21,932 nt of DNA, from the NCBI GenBank assembly GCA_963575675.1, contig CAUYUA010000242.1, positions 1 to 21,932 on the forward strand. Reading direction: 5' to 3'. The notes under the pieces were generated by a model. That model searched no databases and had not been told where the DNA came from. It was given only the letters and a program-made list of their open reading frames with translations. This DNA comes from CAUYUA01 sp963575675. Its GTDB lineage: Bacteria; Pseudomonadota; Alphaproteobacteria; Azospirillales; Azospirillaceae. A program made the position numbers and the translations under genes. This document shows, one piece after another, positions 15,741-21,932 of this stretch; positions within the stretch are counted from its first letter, which is position 1; every line of letters begins with the position of its first letter.

Positions 15741-16550
15741 ATGATCCGCATAGCCACCTGGAATGTGAATTCCATCAAAGTCCGCCTTCCTTTGGTTTTG
15801 GAATGGCTGAACAAAACAGAAGTCGATGTCTTGCTGCTTCAGGAACTCAAGTGCGAAACGGCGCAGTTTCCCGAAGCGGCTTTCACCGAACGCGGGTATC
15901 ACGCCGCCGTCATCGGCCAAAAGGCCTATAACGGAGTCGCTCTGCTTTCACGCTTGCCGCTCATCGAACAAACGCTCAACCGCTTGCCCGGCGCGCCGGA
16001 AGACGAACAAGCCCGCTACATCGAAGCCGTATGCCGCGACCGGAACGGCGGAAACTTGCGGATCGCGTCGCTGTACCTCCCCAACGGCAATCCCGTCAAC
16101 AGCGAGAAATACTCCTATAAATTACACTGGATGGCGCGCCTTCGCGAACGCGCCGCCGCTCTACTGACCCAAGACCAACCCGTCGTCCTCGGCGGAGACT
16201 TCAACATCATTCCAGACTCCTGTGATGTTTATGACCCCGTCGCATGGCGCGACGACGCGGCTTTCCGTCTTCCCTCCCGCGCAGCGTATCGAGAAATTCT
16301 CCACCTCGGCTATGTTGACGCATGGAAAACGCTCCATTGGAAGAAAGACCAAAGTTCTCCGGGATACACGTTTTGGGACTATCAAGCCGGATGCTGGAAA
16401 CACGATCATGGATTGAGAATCGATCACTTTCTTCTGTCGCCAAAAGCTGCGGATCGACTCTGCTCTTGCAAAGTGGATCGCGCCCCACGTGACGCCGAGC
16501 GCGCCTCCGACCACACGCCACTGATCCTCGAACTTCAAGACGATCTTTAG
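15741..16550 (+). CDS. xthA: Exodeoxyribonuclease III (AP endonuclease)
   Basis: A 269-residue member of the endonuclease/exonuclease/phosphatase family, of usual length for XthA. It cuts abasic sites and removes 3' blocks in base-excision repair. Active-site residues are all visible: N8 in WNVNS, E35 in LLQELK, D153 and N155 in GGDFNIIP, D228 in RIDHFLLS and H258 in SDHTPL. YLPNGNPV holds the family segment before the catalytic tyrosine. The ATG at 15741 is the family start, but no clear ribosome site precedes it. The gene lies between two chemoreceptor genes without an obvious functional link, and has its own terminator at 16571-16617. Confidence 0.95.
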   Translation: MIRIATWNVNSIKVRLPLVLEWLNKTEVDVLLLQELKCETAQFPEAAFTERGYHAAVIGQKAYNGVALLSRLPLIEQTLNRLPGAPEDEQARYIEAVCRDRNGGNLRIASLYLPNGNPVNSEKYSYKLHWMARLRERAAALLTQDQPVVLGGDFNIIPDSCDVYDPVAWRDDAAFRLPSRAAYREILHLGYVDAWKTLHWKKDQSSPGYTFWDYQAGCWKHDHGLRIDHFLLSPKAADRLCSCKVDRAPRDAERASDHTPLILELQDDL

Positions 16551-16570
16551 AAGTCGTCGATGGTCACAAT

Positions 16571-16617
16571 AAATCAAAAACATCAAAGGGGCGCGCCTTT
16601 GAAAGCTTTTGATTTTT
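16571..16617 (+). terminator. Nested intrinsic terminator after xthA
   Basis: An inner stem TCAAAGG/CCTTTGA (16583-16589 and 16596-16602) lies within an outer stem AAATCAAAA/TTTTGATTT (16571-16579 and 16607-16615), ending in a T run, 20 bases after the xthA stop. It argues against any chemoreceptor start before 16618. Confidence 0.75.
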
Positions 16618-16671
16618 ATGCAAAGTTTTTGTTTCTTTTCTCCCCGACAACCAAGAAACAGGGTGAAAATT

Positions 16672-18711
16672 ATGACTATTCTTAAATCTATATCAATTCG
16701 AATCAAAATTACATTTCTGATCGGCGTCATTGTCGCGGCAATGCTAGGGCTTTCGACAAAAATCCTGTGGGATATTGAACACGAATCTCATCAACTCAGT
16801 CGCATTAAACACAACGCCCAAACTGTCGTTGATAAAATCGTCCCGCTGTCCCGGCGCGTCGCCGACATCCGCTTCGACATAGTTCAAGTGCAACAATGGC
16901 TAACCGATGTTTCAGCCACACGAGGCCAAGACGGTTTGGACGACGGCCCCAAAAAAGCTGAAGACTACGCCAAACAATTCTATGAAAACACCACAATCGC
17001 CAAACAATTGGCCAAAGATATTCAAGCCTCCGACATCGAATCCGCGCTGATCGAGGTCGAAAAAAGTTTCGATCCTTACTATCAAGTCGGAAAAGAAATG
17101 GCCGACGCCTATATCGCCGGAGGACCGAGTTCAGGAAACACCCTCATGGCCCGCTTTGATCCGGTCGCCGATGAAATCGGCGATCGTTTGGGAAAATTGA
17201 TGGATGTTTCCGATCGATACGCAGCGCTCCAACTTCAAGAATTATCAAGCGCCATTGTCGTTATCCATGCGTCAAATCTTAATATGTTCAACGTCATCAT
17301 TGCCCTTGTGGTGATGGTGATCGCCATCGCCGTCGCATCAAACTTCATCGTCCATTTTCACATCTCTCGCCCTCTTACCGCGCTCGTCTCCGTCATGGGA
17401 GAAATAGCGCGCGGCAACCTAACGGCCTCGATCGCCCACAGCAAACGCACTGACGAAATCGGCAACATGACCGCCGCTCTTGATGTATTCAAGCGCTCGG
17501 CCATTGAAAACGACAATCTCAGAAAAAGCCAAGACTTAGCCCGCCGTCAGGCTGACGATGAAAAACGCGCGGCGCTGCAAGAAATGGCCGACTCCATCGA
17601 GCGGGAGACCAGCCTTTCCGTCAGTCAGGTCGCAGAGCAAAGCGGAAAAATGGTGCAAAGCGCCGAGCAAATGGCCGAAGCGGCGACGATTGTCGGCCAA
17701 AACGCCCAAGAAGTCGCTGAATCCGCCGCTTTGGCTCAATCCAACGCCCAAGCCGTCGCGGCGGCAACCGAAGAGCTGGAGTCGTCGATCAAAGAAATCG
17801 CCCAACAAATCTCTCAATCCAACGACATAACAAAGAAAGCCGTCGCGGCAGGCAATCAAGCCCGCGCCACGATTGATTCCTTGTCTTTCGCAATCAACAA
17901 AATCAGCGACGTCGCAAAATTCATCACGTCCGTCACGCAACAAACCAATCTACTGGCTCTGAACGCCACCATAGAGGCGGCTCGCGCCGGAGACGCCGGA
18001 CGTGGTTTCGCCGTCGTCGCCGGCGAAGTCAAGAGCCTCGCCAACCAAACCGCGCACTCCACAGGAGAAATCACGCAACAAATCGCCGCCGTTCACACCG
18101 CCATGAACGCCGTCGTCGCTTCAATGAGAGAAATCGACCTTACAATCAGCGCAATTGATCATGTCACCGCCGCAATCGCCGCCGCGATGGAAGAACAATC
18201 CGCCGTCACACAAGACATCACTCGAAACGTCTCCGAAACCTCGCAGGCTGCGGGGAACGTCGCCGACCGCATTATTAAAGTCTCGGAAGAAGCGTCGCAT
18301 TCCGGGTTATGCGCCGCTGAAGTCAAGGTCTTGTCCGGAGATTTGGCCAAATCCATTCGCTCCTTGCGCAAGTCGGTGGTAAAGTCAGTGCGCACGTCGA
18401 TTAAGGAAGCCAATCGGCGCTCGTTCGACCGATATGACATCGGAGTGAACTGCACGATTTCCACGCCGGGACTAAAGCCCATGAACGCCACTTTGACCGA
18501 TATTTCTGCGGGAGGCGCGGCGCTTGGAAGCGTTTCGGGGTTGCATAACAACGGACGCGGGACATTGAGCTCACCTGTGGTTCCCGGAATTTCTTTGCCG
18601 TTTCGCGTGGTTGAGATCAATGACGTCGGCGCTCGCGTTATCTTCGAGATTGACGACAAACAGCGTCAACAATTACTTCAGAATCTCCAGCATATCAGAA
18701 GGACAGCTTAA
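16672..18711 (+). CDS. Methyl-accepting chemotaxis protein with C-terminal PilZ domain
   Basis: A 679-residue chemoreceptor. TM1 (about 13-30), a periplasmic helical domain containing VQVQQWLTDVSATRGQDG (about 65-85), TM2 (about 205-227), HAMP (about 228-280), and the signalling coiled coil with tip QQTNLLALNATIEAARAGDA from Q423. A PilZ domain follows (about 582-679) with the c-di-GMP signature RSFDR (R583, R587) and DISAGG (D610-G615). A PilZ chemoreceptor of this order is known in Azospirillum (Tlp1), where c-di-GMP tunes taxis; the same job is likely here. I chose ATG at 16672 with AGGGTG upstream, since the in-frame TTG at 16609 lies inside the xthA terminator. The ligand is unknown. Repeat element 4 starts about 20 bases after the stop. 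Confidence 0.92.
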   Translation: MTILKSISIRIKITFLIGVIVAAMLGLSTKILWDIEHESHQLSRIKHNAQTVVDKIVPLSRRVADIRFDIVQVQQWLTDVSATRGQDGLDDGPKKAEDYAKQFYENTTIAKQLAKDIQASDIESALIEVEKSFDPYYQVGKEMADAYIAGGPSSGNTLMARFDPVADEIGDRLGKLMDVSDRYAALQLQELSSAIVVIHASNLNMFNVIIALVVMVIAIAVASNFIVHFHISRPLTALVSVMGEIARGNLTASIAHSKRTDEIGNMTAALDVFKRSAIENDNLRKSQDLARRQADDEKRAALQEMADSIERETSLSVSQVAEQSGKMVQSAEQMAEAATIVGQNAQEVAESAALAQSNAQAVAAATEELESSIKEIAQQISQSNDITKKAVAAGNQARATIDSLSFAINKISDVAKFITSVTQQTNLLALNATIEAARAGDAGRGFAVVAGEVKSLANQTAHSTGEITQQIAAVHTAMNAVVASMREIDLTISAIDHVTAAIAAAMEEQSAVTQDITRNVSETSQAAGNVADRIIKVSEEASHSGLCAAEVKVLSGDLAKSIRSLRKSVVKSVRTSIKEANRRSFDRYDIGVNCTISTPGLKPMNATLTDISAGGAALGSVSGLHNNGRGTLSSPVVPGISLPFRVVEINDVGARVIFEIDDKQRQQLLQNLQHIRRTA

Positions 18712-18732
18712 CTATATTCCGTGGAACGAAAT

Positions 18733-19043
18733 AAAAGGGTCCAGGGACTGTGTTCCTGGTCGTGGGGGATTATAAGGGGGGAGCGAAAGCCCCCCCTTAT
18801 TCGCGAAGCGATCTTCCTCTGGAATTTTTAACTGTTATTGACGGCCTGTGATGAACATATTTTTGAATTATAAGGCATGCGTTATTGTGCGTGAAGCAAA
18901 TGGAGAAGTAGAGTCAGTAGAGTAAACAGACTGAACGGTTCCAACCAAACGATTCCAGAGGAAGATCGCTTCGCGAATAAGGGGGGCTTTCGCTCCCCCC
19001 TTACAATCCCCCACGACCAGGAACATAGTCCCTGGACCCTTTT
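18733..19043. repeat. Palindromic repeat element, copy 4 (complete)
   Basis: The best preserved copy: arms at 18733-18826 and about 18952-19043 around an unrelated spacer of about 125 bases. Hairpin A is at 18741-18759 and 19017-19035. Hairpin B follows on the inside of each arm. The variable tetranucleotide is GTGG in both arms, followed by GGGATT rather than GGGATC, a combination not seen in other elements. The right end reads ACCCTTTTATTTTTATTTTT after hairpin A, a good intrinsic terminator; the left end reads the same outwards on the other strand. It lies between two convergent genes, so it can end both transcripts. With short flanks it fills the 363-base gap. Confidence 0.92.
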
Positions 19044-19074
19044 ATTTTTATTTTTCTATTCTTCAGAATAAACG

Positions 19075-19683
19075 CTACTTCACATCTTTGACCTCATGGC
19101 GAGCAAGAAGGTCTTGCAACTCATTCCGATGATCCCGCCGCACCTTCTTCTCCCCCGCCTCTCTCGGATCAAGCTTCTCAGTAACCGAAACCACCTTAAA
19201 CCCATAATCCAGCGGCAAACGGTACTCCAATTTCTCCAAAGCCTTACTCTCATCAAGCGCCCAAATCAAAAATCGGCGCCCACAACGCCACGCAACATTC
19301 GCCTGCGGACTCGCACGCGAATTTACGCTCGCAATAAAATTCGGATGACTCATCACCACAATCCAAGAGCGATCATCCCGCGTGCGACGATCATCCAACA
19401 CATAAAGTCGGCGATCAACCATCAACCGCTGACGCAATTTATCCTTCAACACCTCATACTCAGCCTTCACCGTGTCACGTCGTCGCCGAGACTCTTGCAA
19501 TTGCTTCTCCAGCTCCATCAGCTTTCGCACGATCAGCCGCAAACGCTCTAATTGAGCCTTCTTCCGCGCCAAAGAACGATGAATATAAATCTGAACCTCT
19601 TGGATGCGAATAGCCGCGTGTATCAACGCCGTAACGATCACCGCGCCGATCACCACCATGGAGATTAGTAATTCCAGAGCCAT
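19075..19683 (-). CDS. Membrane-anchored coiled-coil protein of unknown function (paralog B)
   Basis: A 202-residue protein I do not recognise. One N-terminal helix (about 4-28, ELLISMVVIGAVIVTALIHA) anchors it. Residues 30-90 are a strongly charged coiled coil (RKKAQLERLRLIVRKLMELE), followed by a mixed domain with FLIWALDES and YRLPLDYGFKVVSVTE (about 135-170) and a basic tail. The last part matches the next gene upstream (VWADSPS, RYPENYGYILLSLVE), so the two are tandem paralogs. ATG at 19683; the ribosome site is weak. The 64-base gap to its neighbour and shared direction suggest one operon with purB. Repeat element 4 lies 31 bases after the stop. Confidence 0.75.
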   Translation of the reverse strand: MALELLISMVVIGAVIVTALIHAAIRIQEVQIYIHRSLARKKAQLERLRLIVRKLMELEKQLQESRRRRDTVKAEYEVLKDKLRQRLMVDRRLYVLDDRRTRDDRSWIVVMSHPNFIASVNSRASPQANVAWRCGRRFLIWALDESKALEKLEYRLPLDYGFKVVSVTEKLDPREAGEKKVRRDHRNELQDLLARHEVKDVK

Positions 19684-19746
19684 AAAATCACACCAAGGTT
19701 AGGTTCAGGCCAGCAGAATTCACGCTCACAGAAATTCCTTCAACGA

Positions 19747-20328
19747 TCACCGCCCCCGACCAGAACGCTTGGGAGGCTCCGGCACACTCCGCGAATTGGG
19801 AACCTCAACCAAAGAGAGCAAAATATAGCCATAATTCTCCGGATAGCGTTTCTCGATTTCCACCTGAGCGTCAGACGGCGAATCCGCCCACACCTCCAAC
19901 ACCTGAGAATCCGCCCATCCAGCTTCAATAATCGGGTGAGGGCTCTCCGGCGTGCATTGGGCGACATATTTGTTGTAAACCTCGGCAATATAACAGGCGA
20001 CGCCAATCACTTGATCACCAAGCTCCCGCACGGGAATATCGCCGACCACGGCGGGATCCACCAAAGAACGCTCCAAGCCCTGGCGACGGCGCACCAAAGT
20101 CTCAAGCTCCGCATCAATTCGGCGAACATCGGTTTTGAGGTTGGCCCGCCGCTTCAACAGAGTCGCTTCGATCAACGAACGCTGAATCAGAATCTCACGA
20201 ACATCCTTGGCGTCATAATGCCACTCCATCCCCAACTTCGCCAAGATCACGGCGCCGCGCGATAAAAAAAAAGCGCTGACTGCGGCAATCAACACAAACA
20301 AAATGGCGCTCACAAAAGAAGCATCCAT
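19747..20328 (-). CDS. Membrane-anchored coiled-coil protein of unknown function (paralog A)
   Basis: A 193-residue protein of no family I can name. An N-terminal helix (about 5-30, FVSAILFVLIAAVSAFFLS) is followed by a coiled coil (about 40-90, with EATLLKRRANLKTDVRRIDAE inside) and a C-terminal domain with VLEVWADSPSDA and EKRYPENYGYILLSLVEVP (about 140-177), then a proline/arginine tail. Topology should place the coil and C-domain on one side of the inner membrane; which side is not clear. The C-domain aligns with that of the following gene. ATG at 20328 with AGGA upstream. It follows purB by 127 bases, a gap that holds a strong inverted repeat. Confidence 0.78.
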   Translation of the reverse strand: MDASFVSAILFVLIAAVSAFFLSRGAVILAKLGMEWHYDAKDVREILIQRSLIEATLLKRRANLKTDVRRIDAELETLVRRRQGLERSLVDPAVVGDIPVRELGDQVIGVACYIAEVYNKYVAQCTPESPHPIIEAGWADSQVLEVWADSPSDAQVEIEKRYPENYGYILLSLVEVPNSRSVPEPPKRSGRGR

Positions 20329-20357
20329 CTATGAGATTCCTTCAACACGCGCACCGC

Positions 20358-20410
20358 GTCTCTTTTCTTCCGCATCGCAGCAAACCTCGGCGCCGCAGAA
20401 GAAAAGAGAC
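20358..20410. other. 13-bp perfect inverted repeat between purB and paralog A
   Basis: GTCTCTTTTCTTC (20358-20370) is repeated in inverse, GAAGAAAAGAGAC, at 20398-20410, with a 27-base loop. It lies between the purB stop and the start of the next gene on the minus strand, 30 bases ahead of that start. No T run follows, so it is more likely an RNA structure that separates expression of purB from the next gene, or an operator, than a terminator. Confidence 0.6.
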
Positions 20411-20455
20411 CAACGAGTTTCTCAGAAGAAGAACAATACTCCGCCTCGACCCGCG

Positions 20456-21763
20456 TTAAGCGGAAGGAACATCCGCAAAGACTCGCGCAAAGACGACGTC
20501 CACATGCTGCGTGTAGAAAGACGGGTTGAACAGCCCCGCCAAGGATTCCGGAGAAAGATGTTCAACAATCTCAGAATCCGCAACCAATCGATCCAAAAAG
20601 GATCCTCCCTCGCGCCACACCATCATGGCGTTGCGCTGAACCGCGGCATAAGACGCTTCGCGGCTCATCCCAGCCTGCGTCAAGGCTAAAAGAACTCTCT
20701 GCGAGTACACCAAGCCACCAAGCTGATCCAGGTTGCGCTTCATGCGATCCGGATACACCAGCAAGCGATCAATCATGCCGGTGAGGCGCGTCAACGCAAA
20801 ATCAAGCGTGATCGTGGCGTCCGGCCCGATAACCCGCTCAACCGACGAGTGCGAAATATCTCTCTCGTGCCACAACGCGACATTCTCGAACGCAGGAACC
20901 ACCGCCGAACGCACCACGCGCGCCAAACCGCACAAATTCTCGGACAAAACCGGATTGCGCTTATGGGGCATGGCCGATGAGCCCTTTTGCCCGACGTGGA
21001 AGAACTCTTCGGCTTCGTAGACCTCCGTGCGTTGCAAATGACGCACTTCGGTCGCCAAGTTCTCGATGGAGCTGGCGATCACGCCCAGCGCGGCAAAGAA
21101 TGCGGCGTGACGATCGCGCGGGATCACTTGAGTTGAAACCGGCTCGATCGCCAAGCCCAACTTTTGCGCGACATAAACTTCGACACGAGGATCAATGGTG
21201 GCGAACGTGCCCACGGCTCCAGAGATCGCGCAGGTGGCGATTTCAGCGCGCGCCACAACCAACCTTTGGCGGTTACGGACGAAAGCGGCGTAATGCCCCG
21301 CCAATTTCAAGCCGAATGTGGTGGGTTCGGCTTGAATCCCGTGGCTGCGTCCGACACACAACGTCATGCGATGCTCGAACGCCCGTTTTTTCAGAGCGGC
21401 CAAAAGCGCGTCGACATCCGTCAGCAGCAGGTCGGCGGCTTGCATCAGTTGCACCGCCAAGGCGGTGTCCAGAACATCCGACGAGGTCATGCCTTGATGG
21501 ACAAAACGCGCCTCAGGCCCGACATATTCGGCGACGTTGGTCAGAAACGCGATGACGTCGTGACGGGTTTGGCGTTCGATTTCATCAATGCGCTCGACTT
21601 CAAACTGACCGCGCTCCCGCAACGCCGCAGCAACGCCCTGAGGGATGACGCCGAGTTGTTCCTGCGCTTCACACGCCAGAGTTTCAATTTCCAGCCAAAT
21701 GCGAAATCGGTTTTCCGGCGCCCAAATTTGCGTCATCTCGGAGCGAGCGTAACGAGGAATCAT
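20456..21763 (-). CDS. purB: Adenylosuccinate lyase
   Basis: PurB removes fumarate from SAICAR and from adenylosuccinate in purine synthesis. The chain of 435 residues is of the shorter type (about 430-435 residues) found in alphaproteobacteria and Gram-positives. It has HQGMTSSDVLDT (substrate binding), VGRSHGIQAEPTTFG (catalytic His region), the flexible signature loop GSSAMPHKRNP with the catalytic serine, and HERDISHSSVERVIGPD. The ATG at 21763 gives the family start MIPRYARSEM; a TTG at 21790 would add nine residues that do not look conserved. GGAG is about nine bases upstream. Two tandem paralogous membrane proteins follow on the same strand. Repeat copy 5 lies about 115 bases upstream. 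Confidence 0.96.
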   Translation of the reverse strand: MIPRYARSEMTQIWAPENRFRIWLEIETLACEAQEQLGVIPQGVAAALRERGQFEVERIDEIERQTRHDVIAFLTNVAEYVGPEARFVHQGMTSSDVLDTALAVQLMQAADLLLTDVDALLAALKKRAFEHRMTLCVGRSHGIQAEPTTFGLKLAGHYAAFVRNRQRLVVARAEIATCAISGAVGTFATIDPRVEVYVAQKLGLAIEPVSTQVIPRDRHAAFFAALGVIASSIENLATEVRHLQRTEVYEAEEFFHVGQKGSSAMPHKRNPVLSENLCGLARVVRSAVVPAFENVALWHERDISHSSVERVIGPDATITLDFALTRLTGMIDRLLVYPDRMKRNLDQLGGLVYSQRVLLALTQAGMSREASYAAVQRNAMMVWREGGSFLDRLVADSEIVEHLSPESLAGLFNPSFYTQHVDVVFARVFADVPSA

Positions 21764-21879
21764 CGCGGTAGACTCTCCAATCTCAGACAAACAGATGACC
21801 TCAAGACCACCTCAAGACCACCCACAATCGACGCGCAGAATATTGACACGCGATCTTCGACTTTTTCTAAATAAAACTT

Positions 21880-21932
21880 AAAAGGGTCCAGGGACTGTGT
21901 TCCTGGTCGCTCGGGATCATAAGGGGGGAGCG
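21880..21932 (+). repeat. Palindromic repeat element, copy 5 (cut by window edge)
   Basis: The left part of a repeat arm: AAAAGGGTCC, hairpin A (CCAGGGACTGTGTTCCTGG, 21888-21906), the variable tetranucleotide GCTC and the first arm of hairpin B. The window stops at GGGGGGAGCG, in the loop of hairpin B. It is upstream of purB, the only copy not known to follow a gene end within the window. Confidence 0.85.

Noticed and set aside
16161..16730. Minus-strand frame over the end of xthA
   Set aside because: Antisense to a certain gene and to its terminator.

Overview
The window looks like chromosomal DNA from an alphaproteobacterium, probably near Rhodospirillales. This rests on gene content and order (hdaA-like ATPase, AI-2E family permease, DUF2066 protein, then divergent purM-purN; a TIGR02300/FYDLN-acid zinc-ribbon gene divergent from aroA) and on two large chemoreceptors, one ending in PilZ. 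The placement is inferred from recognised families, not from a search.

Layout. 1-60: fragment of a recurring hairpin repeat. 109-3904 (minus): hdaA, an AI-2E family permease with a 4-base overlap, and a DUF2066 exported protein whose signal-peptide end is in a different frame from its body because of a 9-base C run. 4153-5876 (plus): purM and purN, overlapping; purM has no ordinary start codon at its conserved N-terminus. 6118-8809 (plus): a bioF-like acyl-CoA aminotransferase and an unusual membrane protein joining an ExbD/TolR-like anchor, a long coiled coil and an OmpA/MotB domain. 8849-9369: a palindromic repeat element and tRNA-Ser(CGA). 9446-10946: a 117-bp MITE-like element inserted in the 3' end of a DUF1848 gene (minus), then the TIGR02300 gene (minus). 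11178-12521 (plus): aroA. 13137-18711 (plus): a NIT-PAS chemoreceptor, xthA and a PilZ chemoreceptor. 18733-19043: a full palindromic repeat element. 19075-21763 (minus): purB followed by two tandem paralogous membrane-anchored coiled-coil proteins of unknown function. The end repeats the hairpin element.

The genes are mostly housekeeping: purine synthesis (purM, purN, purB), shikimate pathway (aroA), possibly biotin (bioF), replication control (hdaA), base-excision repair (xthA) and taxis.

The most unusual feature is a repeat family with two hairpins per unit, usually in inverted pairs around unrelated spacers. It occurs five times in 22 kb, is placed mostly next to gene 3' ends, and its outward ends look like intrinsic terminators. 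Arms of one element share private variants, so they evolve together or are copied as a pair. Both window ends fall inside the same hairpin of this repeat, which suggests the window is a contig broken at repeats.
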